This document shows, one piece after another, positions 1-4,473 of a DNA stretch of 5,554 bases. The notes beneath the pieces are model-generated. The model was not told the origin of the DNA and did not search any database. It saw only the letters and a program-made list of their open reading frames with translations. Position numbers and translations under genes: made by a program. The stretch comes from Bacillota bacterium (lineage in GTDB: Bacteria > Bacillota > UBA4882 > UBA8346). The DNA lies in the NCBI GenBank assembly GCA_003501365.1, contig DNPP01000309.1, positions 7,092 to 12,645 of the forward strand, read 5' to 3'. The stretch's first letter is position 1. Every line of letters begins with the position of its first letter.

Positions 1-1
1 T

Positions 2-328
2 AATCTTCATGATAAAAGCCAATTGCCGGTGCTGGTATCCAAAGTCTTCAGTCAGGAAGTGGCACCCCAATATACGGACATAGGGCATGATTACTTTGGC
101 GGCCAAAAAATCACTCCGGTCATTTTAAAAGGGGATGAACTGGTTAAGTCTTCTTTTGTATGCCTGCCGGTTATGGATTACGTCCAATCAAGTATGCAGG
201 CGGAATTCCAGAAGGTGGCCGACGGGAAGATGGCTTTCAAGGATGTACCGAAGAATTGGGAACCCACGGTGACGGAATTCATGCAAAAACAAGGGTATAA
301 AAACCTTACCGTCGGTAAATTACCCTAA
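2..328 (+). CDS. Extracellular solute-binding protein of an ABC sugar transporter, C-terminal fragment
   Basis: This is the last 108 codons of a binding protein that captures a solute outside the membrane and delivers it to the permeases encoded just downstream. The reading frame is open through the left edge of the window, so the gene is truncated by the window and the TTG at 23 is an internal leucine, not a start. The fragment has the look of a family 1 (sugar-type) binding protein end: a PVLVSKVFSQEVAPQ segment, a short FGGQK stretch, a helical VQSSMQAEFQKVADGK region, then a conserved tryptophan (KNWEP) and a closing helix that ends in GYKNL. The N-terminal lipoprotein signal and the ligand-contact residues of the first lobe are outside the window, so the substrate cannot be read. 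Order (binding protein, then MalF-type, then MalG-type permease) is the standard one for carbohydrate importers and is the main support for the call. Confidence 0.8.
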   Translation, partial: NLHDKSQLPVLVSKVFSQEVAPQYTDIGHDYFGGQKITPVILKGDELVKSSFVCLPVMDYVQSSMQAEFQKVADGKMAFKDVPKNWEPTVTEFMQKQGYKNLTVGKLP

Positions 329-387
329 ATAGAAAGGCGCTAAAGAGTTCGAGGAGCATAGAAAGTTATTAAAATCCCAAGTATGAA

Positions 388-502
388 GGGGCTGCCTGCA
401 AAAGAGAATTTATCGATAGCGATATGCACAAAACTTACATATTTATCGGTTCAATCTAGGAAATATCGTATTGATTTCAAGACTCATTTTGCGGCAGCCT
501 CC
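388..502 (+). other. Long-range inverted repeat in the binding protein-permease gap
   Basis: The 202-bp gap (329-530) holds no convincing gene. Positions 388-406 can pair with 483-501 in the transcript: three pairs (404-406 with 483-485), six pairs (398-403 with 487-492) and nine pairs including one G-U (388-396 with 493-501), interrupted by a single-base bulge on each side. The enclosed loop is 76 nt. A stem here would lie after the binding-protein stop and before the permease ribosome site at 516-524, where such stems commonly protect or attenuate the mRNA so that more binding protein than permease is made. A competing 5-bp hairpin (497-501 with 511-515) shares bases with the right arm and ends directly before that ribosome site. 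The function is inference. Confidence 0.4.
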
Positions 503-515
503 ACCAAATAGGGGC

Positions 516-524
516 AAGGTGATC
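516..524 (+). promoter_or_regulatory. Ribosome binding site that sets the first permease start at 531
   Basis: AAGGTGATC matches the anti-Shine-Dalgarno complement closely and lies 9 nt (measured from GGTG) before ATG 531. The longer frame opening at TTG 471 has only a weak TAGGAAA upstream, so 531 is the better start. Confidence 0.75.
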
Positions 525-530
525 AAGAAA

Positions 531-1469
531 ATGGCAACCGGAAAGATGATTCAGTTCCCTTCACGAGCAGGGAAATTGACAAACTTTTTACGATCAATGC
601 ACGTATCGATGAAGGCGTATTTATTTCTGGCTCCGTTTTTATTATTCTTTATCTTCGTTGTGGTTTATCCGGTGGGATATGCCGGTTATCTTTCGCTGTT
701 CGGCCAAAGAGGAGCCAGAATGTGGTTTGTTGGATTAAGTAATTATAGTTCCATCTTGACGGATGAAAAGTTTTGGCAGGGATTTGGAATACCAGTTTTT
801 CTTTTACTGGTGCAGATCCCGGCCATGTTAATCCTGGCCATTTTTATCGGGCTGCTGTACGAAAGAATCAAGCATTCAGAGGTATATCGGCTGATATTTT
901 ATTTACCCTATGCCATACCCGCGGTTATCGCCAGTATTATCTGGTCGTATATCTTCTCCAAAACCATGTCGCCGTTCATACCCTTATTGAAATTTTTAGG
1001 ATTCGGCCAAGTGCAATTGATTACCTTATCTTGTTTGCCCTGGATATTGTTGATCATTATCCTTTGGGAATGGACCGGATATACGTCACTGATTATTTAT
1101 GCCGCTTTACTTTCGATTCCCAAGGAATATACCGAGCAAGCTTCGATCGATGGAGCTAATTATTTTCAGGCGGCCTTTTATATTAAAGTACCCTTGCTGA
1201 AAAATACGGTATTGATATTATTCATTTTCAATGCCATTGGGGCTCTGCAGATTTTTAACGAGACTTGGATGTTGGGTGGAGTGGGGAATTTCAGTTTAAT
1301 GACCTTACCTCCCAACTACACTCCGGCCATGTATGTGTATCACCAAGCATTTAACTATGGAGCGTTTACTTATTCCATCGCCATGGCTTTAATCTTGGCC
1401 GCAATTATCTTTATATTCTCGTTTGCTTTTATGAAAATGTCGGCTAAAGTATTGCAAAGCCATGAGTGA
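531..1469 (+). CDS. ABC sugar transporter permease, MalF/UgpA type
   Basis: This inner-membrane subunit forms half of the translocation channel of a carbohydrate importer and pairs with the permease encoded next. From ATG 531 it has 312 residues, normal for the family. About six hydrophobic segments are visible at residues 30-52, 86-109, 119-142, 168-192, 223-242 and 280-301. The cytoplasmic EAA loop, which docks on the ATPase, is clear at about residues 202-220: EQASIDGANYFQAAF followed by a lysine, valine, proline and leucines. The preceding SIPKEY is also typical. The frame stays open back to TTG 471, but the extra 20 residues are polar and proline-rich and lack a good ribosome site. The gene follows the binding-protein gene by 202 bp and precedes the MalG-type gene by 52 bp, so the three probably form one operon. 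The family is secure; the sugar transported is unknown. Confidence 0.93.
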   Translation: MATGKMIQFPSRAGKLTNFLRSMHVSMKAYLFLAPFLLFFIFVVVYPVGYAGYLSLFGQRGARMWFVGLSNYSSILTDEKFWQGFGIPVFLLLVQIPAMLILAIFIGLLYERIKHSEVYRLIFYLPYAIPAVIASIIWSYIFSKTMSPFIPLLKFLGFGQVQLITLSCLPWILLIIILWEWTGYTSLIIYAALLSIPKEYTEQASIDGANYFQAAFYIKVPLLKNTVLILFIFNAIGALQIFNETWMLGGVGNFSLMTLPPNYTPAMYVYHQAFNYGAFTYSIAMALILAAIIFIFSFAFMKMSAKVLQSHE

Positions 1470-1492
1470 GTTCACCCATCAATGGGTGTACT
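1469..1492 (+). other. Intercistronic hairpin between the two permease genes
   Basis: CACCCA (1473-1478) pairs with TGGGTG (1483-1488) around a TCAA tetraloop. The stem can extend past a T-T mismatch by three more pairs (1469-1471 with 1490-1492). It begins at the last base of the first permease stop codon and ends 17 nt before the next ribosome site. There is no U-run, so it is not a classical terminator. It may act as an RNA-stability or processing element, which is inference. Confidence 0.4.
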
Positions 1493-1509
1493 TTCGGAGA
1501 ATAATTGAA

Positions 1510-1517
1510 AAGGTGAT
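1510..1517 (+). promoter_or_regulatory. Ribosome binding site that sets the second permease start at 1522
   Basis: AAGGTGAT has its GGTG core ending 6 nt before ATG 1522. It is the same motif used by the first permease gene. The upstream ATG at 1462, which would overlap the preceding gene by 8 bp, has no comparable site. Confidence 0.75.
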
Positions 1518-1521
1518 GTTT

Positions 1522-2343
1522 ATGAGAAAGATTCATAATACGGGTTTTCAGATGGCAGCCATTTTGTGCTCCGTCTTTTTTCTTTTTCCGTTTTATTGGG
1601 TGGTCATTAGTATCACCAAAGATATTAGCCAATTATATGAAGGGACTTTTTTACCCGGGGTACCGAGTCATATGATTGATAATCTGATTGGCGTTTTTGG
1701 GTTCAATCATGCGATTTTTCTCAGATGGCTGGGAAATTCCTTTTTGTTTGCAACGATGGGCGCTTTATTGGGAACATTTTTTGCGGCCTTGGCCGGATAC
1801 GCCTTTCGAAGATACGCTTTTATCGGTCGAAAGCTGCTCTATATTCTTATTTTGGGTTTTTCAATGGTGCCGGCCTTTGCCACGGTTTTGCCTTTGTTTA
1901 TTATTTTCAAAAATATCGGCTTGCTTGATACGCGTTGGTGTATTATTATCCCCTCCATTGTGAACATCTTCGGAGTTTATCTGATGATCGTGTATTTTAA
2001 TCAGATCCCCCAAGAGTTATTTGATGCCGCAATGATCGATGGCGCGGGGGATGCAACCACTTTTTTCCGGGTGGGGCTTCCCAATATTCTATCCGGTTTT
2101 ACGACCTTGCTTTTGCTTTCATTTGTTGGTGTCTGGAACAATTATTTTCTACCCCTGGTGTTATTAAACAGCAGTGAACAGTTCCCGTTAATCCTTGGCA
2201 TCACTACGATTCGTTCGTTGCAGGGGTTTCCCATTTATAATTTGGTGATTATGGGGGCCTTTATTACCACTTTACCGTTGCTTATTTTATTCTTGGTCGG
2301 GCAACGCTTCCTTGCTCCGCAACTGACGGGGGCGATCAAGTAA
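1522..2343 (+). CDS. ABC sugar transporter permease, MalG/UgpE type
   Basis: This second channel subunit is the partner of the MalF-type permease just upstream. From ATG 1522 it has 273 residues, the usual length for MalG-like proteins. Hydrophobic segments appear at about residues 9-31, 73-95, 104-127, 138-160, 191-213 and 238-260. The EAA loop is at about residues 163-187: FDAAMIDGAGDATTFFRVG followed by LP, with the invariant glycine at 174. The C-terminus QRFLAPQLTGAIK is the typical MalG-family ending. The frame also offers ATG 1462 and ATG 1516, but 1462 lacks a ribosome site and 1516 lies within the site itself. No ATP-binding gene follows: the next gene is convergent. A shared MsiK/UgpC-type ATPase encoded elsewhere is therefore expected from knowledge of this transporter class. 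Substrate unknown. Confidence 0.93.
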   Translation: MRKIHNTGFQMAAILCSVFFLFPFYWVVISITKDISQLYEGTFLPGVPSHMIDNLIGVFGFNHAIFLRWLGNSFLFATMGALLGTFFAALAGYAFRRYAFIGRKLLYILILGFSMVPAFATVLPLFIIFKNIGLLDTRWCIIIPSIVNIFGVYLMIVYFNQIPQELFDAAMIDGAGDATTFFRVGLPNILSGFTTLLLLSFVGVWNNYFLPLVLLNSSEQFPLILGITTIRSLQGFPIYNLVIMGAFITTLPLLILFLVGQRFLAPQLTGAIK

Positions 2344-2345
2344 TT

Positions 2346-2361
2346 ATTTGCGCAAGCGAAT
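2346..2361. terminator. Hairpin in the convergent gap, possible bidirectional terminator
   Basis: ATTTGC (2346-2351) pairs with GCGAAT (2356-2361), with one T-G wobble, around a GCAA (GNRA-type) tetraloop. It fills most of the 25-bp space between the stop codons of the permease (+) and the hydrolase (-) and could end both transcripts. It lacks a proper T-run on either side (TATTTAT on +, AAATAATTA on -), so termination efficiency is doubtful. Confidence 0.3.
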
Positions 2362-2368
2362 GGCATAT

Positions 2369-3295
2369 TTATGGTGCATTGCGTGCATTGTGTGCATTGC
2401 GATCCGTCATAAAGATATGATTCCCGATTTTTACGGTGGTTCTTAATTTTCCGGAATTAAAAAACGCCAGTCCCTCCGGGGAGGAAAGCTTGGGATTATA
2501 GTAGTATAATGCATCATGGGAAGGGTCTTGACCATTGAGAGCAGCGGTTGCCGCCTGGAAACTGGATTCAGTCGGGATAATGCTTGATAGTTTCGGAAGG
2601 CATTTGAATTGACCATCCTGATAAATGACTCCCTGGATGGTGTTGGGAAAACCGGAATCATTGACACGATTTAAAACTACCGCCGCAACGGCCACCTGTC
2701 CCTCAAGCGGTTCATCACCTGCTTCGGCAGTTATTAGCCGCGCCAATAATTGAAAATCACTAGTACTGATATTTGCAGGAGTTATAGCTTGGGTCTTCCG
2801 TTTAGGAGTTGGATAACTGGGGATTCGATAATTTAACGATATACTGACCGTTGGTTTTAAAAAATCCGGGTTTGCATCATGAAACAGGGTATCCGGAACG
2901 GCTTTTGCCTCAATGGTCAGAAAAACACCGCTTCGCGGATTGAAGCCCAAATTTAACGCCAATCCAGCCAAGACTTCTATTTTTTCTCCTACTGAACGTT
3001 GCTCAGCGGATTTTTGCAATACATCCCGTACCCCGAAACCCAGATATTTTTCAACTCTTGAGCCGGCATTTTTCGAATAAATGAAATCGGCAGTCAGAAA
3101 ATCATCATCATGATTATAATTTCCTTTGATAGACCATTGTTTGGTAACATCCAGATCCAGGTTGACGGCATTCATCGAACCATCCCCATCAGCCCGATAT
3201 TGCCATTCCAAACCTGTAGAAACACCGGCATATGCAGGTAACGTCATTGTAAATAGTAAGATAATAAAAAAGATGGTTATTTTAAATACGGGCAT
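2369..3295 (-). CDS. Exported SleB/CwlJ-family cell wall hydrolase with N-terminal beta-barrel-like domain
   Basis: The 308-residue product (from ATG 3295) has three parts. Residues 1-23 form a signal peptide (MPVFK, a hydrophobic core, then PAYA before Gly24). Residues 24-158 are not a domain I can name. They contain about eight amphipathic beta-strand stretches (near 27-35, 44-50, 54-60, 67-74, 84-92, 106-118, 123-133, 149-158) with polar turns, resembling a small outer-membrane barrel. After a proline/lysine linker, residues 182-296 match the SleB/CwlJ hydrolase_2 family: LLARLITAEAGDEP with the predicted catalytic Glu191, EGQVAVAAVVLNRV, FPNTIQGVIY, ALYYYNP and IGNHIF. Such enzymes cut peptidoglycan (lytic transglycosylase type in SleB), in spore cortex or vegetative wall. 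The LysM or PG-binding N-terminus common in the family is missing. GTG 3340 and ATG 3316 (GAGG 8 nt upstream) are alternative starts. The gene converges on the transporter operon. Hydrolase call secure; physiological role unknown. Confidence 0.88.
   Translation of the reverse strand: MPVFKITIFFIILLFTMTLPAYAGVSTGLEWQYRADGDGSMNAVNLDLDVTKQWSIKGNYNHDDDFLTADFIYSKNAGSRVEKYLGFGVRDVLQKSAEQRSVGEKIEVLAGLALNLGFNPRSGVFLTIEAKAVPDTLFHDANPDFLKPTVSISLNYRIPSYPTPKRKTQAITPANISTSDFQLLARLITAEAGDEPLEGQVAVAAVVLNRVNDSGFPNTIQGVIYQDGQFKCLPKLSSIIPTESSFQAATAALNGQDPSHDALYYYNPKLSSPEGLAFFNSGKLRTTVKIGNHIFMTDRNAHNARNAP
2374..2400 (-). repeat. Three tandem 9-bp units inside the hydrolase C-terminal codons
   Basis: On the + strand the units are GTGCATTGC, GTGCATTGT and GTGCATTGC, with a single substitution in the middle copy. 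Read on the - strand they encode three-residue repeats (Arg-Asn-Ala, His-Asn-Ala, Arg-Asn-Ala) just before the final proline of the wall hydrolase. The repeat length is a multiple of three, so gain or loss of units would keep the frame. Confidence 0.85.
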
Positions 3296-3305
3296 AAAAG
3301 TTTTG

Positions 3306-3310
3306 CCTCC
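3306..3310 (-). promoter_or_regulatory. Ribosome binding site for the wall hydrolase start at 3295
   Basis: On the - strand GGAGG lies 10 nt before ATG 3295, directly ahead of a textbook signal peptide. A weaker GAGG precedes ATG 3316 by 8 nt, so a protein seven residues longer cannot be excluded. GTG 3340 has no visible site. Confidence 0.5.
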
Positions 3311-3352
3311 GATCATGTGGGATTCCTCGCTTAAAAACACAGCATAAAAATT

Positions 3353-3378
3353 ATTCTATGAAGTAAATATCGGTTTAT
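3353..3378 (-). promoter_or_regulatory. Possible sporulation sigma-E-like promoter of the wall hydrolase
   Basis: Reading the - strand, CATAGAAT (3360-3353) fits the sigma-E -10 pattern CATAnnnT. An ATA (3378-3376) lies 15 nt upstream, where the -35 core is expected. I see no good sigma-A promoter for this gene in the divergent gap. The motif is short and AT-rich, so chance occurrence is likely enough to keep this tentative. Confidence 0.2.
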
Positions 3379-3498
3379 GGATCATAAAAGATAATAAGTA
3401 AACCGGGTTATCTTAGTTATTTTATCATCGGGAATATATTGTTCATTATGTGCTTTCACTGGAGATTGGGTTAAAGGGAAACCCGGATGAAAAATGTG

Positions 3499-3527
3499 TT
3501 GACAAAGAATATAGGTTTGCCTATAAT
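3499..3527 (+). promoter_or_regulatory. Consensus sigma-A promoter of the PadR gene
   Basis: TTGACA (3499-3504) and TATAAT (3522-3527) are both perfect matches to the vegetative consensus and are separated by the optimal 17 bp. Transcription should start near 3534, giving a leader of about 58 nt before ATG 3592. A 5-bp hairpin-forming dyad, GGGTT/AACCC (3468-3472 with 3480-3484), lies just upstream of the -35 box. A promoter this strong on a regulator gene implies it needs repression. Confidence 0.85.
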
Positions 3528-3541
3528 ATATATAAAAGATA

Positions 3542-3558
3542 TATATCGAATCGATATA
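3542..3558 (+). promoter_or_regulatory. 17-bp palindrome, candidate operator of the PadR regulator
   Basis: TATATCGA-A-TCGATATA has two perfect 8-bp arms around one base and starts about 8 bp after the predicted transcription start. It overlaps a second perfect palindrome, GATATATATC (3538-3547). PadR proteins bind as dimers to dyads near their own promoters and often autoregulate, so this is the natural operator candidate. Binding is inferred from symmetry and position only. Confidence 0.55.
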
Positions 3559-3591
3559 CAAAATACAAGTTGTGGTCAACGGGGATGGCGA

Positions 3592-4116
3592 ATGCTAGAA
3601 TACATTATTTTAGGATTTTTGATGCACGGTGAAATGAGCGGGTATGATTTGAAGCAATATATGGCCAAGAGCACAGCCAATTTCTTTGATGCCAGCTTCG
3701 GTAGCATCTACCCGGCTTTAAAGCGACTGGAGGCAAGAGGGTTTATCCATTCCCGTGAGGTGGTGAATGCCGGCAAGTATAAGAAAATATATATCATCAG
3801 TGAAAATGGAAAGTCGGATTTTATGAACTGGCTGGAAGAACCGATCAAATTTGCTCAGACAAAATTGGATCACCTGGTGAAAGTTTTTTTCTTGGGATTA
3901 TTGCCAAAAGAAAAGGCAATCGAAAAGTTACAAGCTTTTATCAAAGAAGTGAAGCTATCATTGGATCAACTAAGGAAATCCCAGCCAAGAATAAAAGAAA
4001 AAGCCGATATGTGTCAATTCTCGACATTATTGTATGGGATTAGTTATTATCAATTCATTATCGATTGGAGCAATAATTTGATCTTAGAATTTAATGGAAT
4101 CCGCAAAAGAGATTAA
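3592..4116 (+). CDS. PadR-family transcriptional regulator
   Basis: The 174-residue protein is a dimeric DNA-binding regulator. Residues 1-75 form the PadR winged helix: MLEYIILGFLMHGEMSGYDL opens the domain, FGSIYPALKRLEARGFI (about 36-52) contains the recognition helix, and the wing runs through YKKIYIISENGK (about 63-74). Residues 88-170 are a long helical region (LDHLVKVFFLGLLPKEKAIEKL, then LSLDQLRKSQ) like the C-terminal dimerisation domain of virulence-activator-type PadR proteins. The frame is open back to 3487, but that segment holds the promoter and palindrome, is AT-rich and encodes no domain, so ATG 3592 is the start. Its ribosome site (GGGGA, 6 nt spacing) is modest. It lies divergently from the wall hydrolase gene and upstream of the redox protein gene. 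PadR regulators often sense small molecules or envelope stress; the ligand is unknown here. Confidence 0.93.
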   Translation: MLEYIILGFLMHGEMSGYDLKQYMAKSTANFFDASFGSIYPALKRLEARGFIHSREVVNAGKYKKIYIISENGKSDFMNWLEEPIKFAQTKLDHLVKVFFLGLLPKEKAIEKLQAFIKEVKLSLDQLRKSQPRIKEKADMCQFSTLLYGISYYQFIIDWSNNLILEFNGIRKRD

Positions 4117-4139
4117 TTTTACTTTGTCTTAATCCAGAT

Positions 4140-4162
4140 AAAAGCCAGTATTTTGGTTTTTT
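4140..4162 (+). terminator. Possible rho-independent terminator of the PadR gene
   Basis: AAAAGCCA (4140-4147) pairs with TGGTTTTT (4154-4161), with one G-T wobble, around a GTATTT loop. It ends in a run of six T and lies 23 bp past the stop codon. The stem is AT-rich with only two G-C pairs, so it may be leaky. If it works, the downstream redox gene needs its own promoter. Confidence 0.4.
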
Positions 4163-4168
4163 AAAATA

Positions 4169-4293
4169 AAATCCCGTAAATCCATTAAATCCGGTAAATC
4201 CAGTATTAGTTGCTTGCTTTAGGCCTGATGCTTAAGTCTAAAAGAAAGATAACGGGAACGGGATTAACGGGATTTTCCGGATTAACAGAATTA
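4169..4293. repeat. Intergenic inverted repeat built of 9-bp units
   Basis: The left arm is four tandem units of consensus AAATCCnGT (AAATCCCGT, AAATCCATT, AAATCCGGT, AAATCCAGT; 4169-4204). The right arm has four degenerate units in the opposite orientation with the same period (ACGGGATTA, ACGGGATTT, TCCGGATTA, ACAGAATTA; 4258-4293), preceded by a partial unit at 4251-4257. The best pairing is 4168-4183 with 4261-4276, 15 of 16 positions. The 46-bp centre (4205-4250) has a smaller dyad (CTTTAG 4217-4222 with CTAAAAG 4238-4244). It occupies much of the 357-bp gap between the PadR and redox genes, where I see no coding sequence. It resembles the dispersed intergenic palindromes found in many bacterial genomes, but I cannot assign a named family. 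Confidence 0.75.
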
Positions 4294-4384
4294 AAAATGG
4301 CTAATAATTGTAAATTGGCTATGCAAGAGTTGTTTGTTTTCTAACAAAGTAGAATTAAAATGAGAGTGCTATTCATATTAAATG

Positions 4385-4412
4385 TTGCCAAAAATGAAGT
4401 GATTGTTATACA
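4385..4412 (+). promoter_or_regulatory. Candidate promoter of the flavodoxin-ferredoxin gene
   Basis: TTGCCA (4385-4390) matches the -35 box at five of six positions. TATACA (4407-4412) follows after 16 bp and carries the extended -10 TG one base upstream (TGTTATACA). The start would be near 4419, giving a leader of about 55 nt. The -10 lies in an imperfect 16-bp dyad (4401-4416, GATTGTTA / TACAAATC) that could be a regulator site. Confidence 0.4.
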
Positions 4413-4457
4413 AATCAGAAGATGGGACGTATGTTTTATTCGGAAATATTAGTTTTT

Positions 4458-4463
4458 GAGGAG
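4458..4463 (+). promoter_or_regulatory. Ribosome binding site that sets the redox gene start at 4474
   Basis: GAGGAG, followed by TGAT, lies 10 nt before ATG 4474. A start at TTG 4456 would overlap the ribosome site itself and add only six residues, so 4474 is preferred. Confidence 0.75.
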
Positions 4464-4473
4464 TGATTTTATT

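Noticed and set aside
383..511. A 42-codon open frame from ATG 383 to TAG 509-511 in the gap after the binding-protein gene.
   Set aside because: It has no ribosome site, no recognisable protein features, and lies across the inverted repeat. I treat it as a chance frame.
487..530. N-terminal extension of the first permease from TTG 471.
   Set aside because: It is only an open frame. The strong ribosome site at 516-524 and normal protein length favour ATG 531.
773..1159. A 128-codon frame overlapping the first permease gene, with similar shorter ones at 1688-1963 and 1725-1928 in the second permease gene.
   Set aside because: They are out-of-frame shadows of clear transmembrane permeases and show no domain of their own.
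3382..3579. A 65-codon frame on the - strand in the divergent gap.
   Set aside because: It runs through the consensus promoter and palindrome of the PadR gene, is compositionally AT-driven (many Tyr and Ile), and has no supporting motif.
4169..4293. Tandem repeats considered as a CRISPR array.
   Set aside because: The units are 9 bp with no spacers and reverse orientation across the centre, unlike CRISPR repeats. No cas gene is present.
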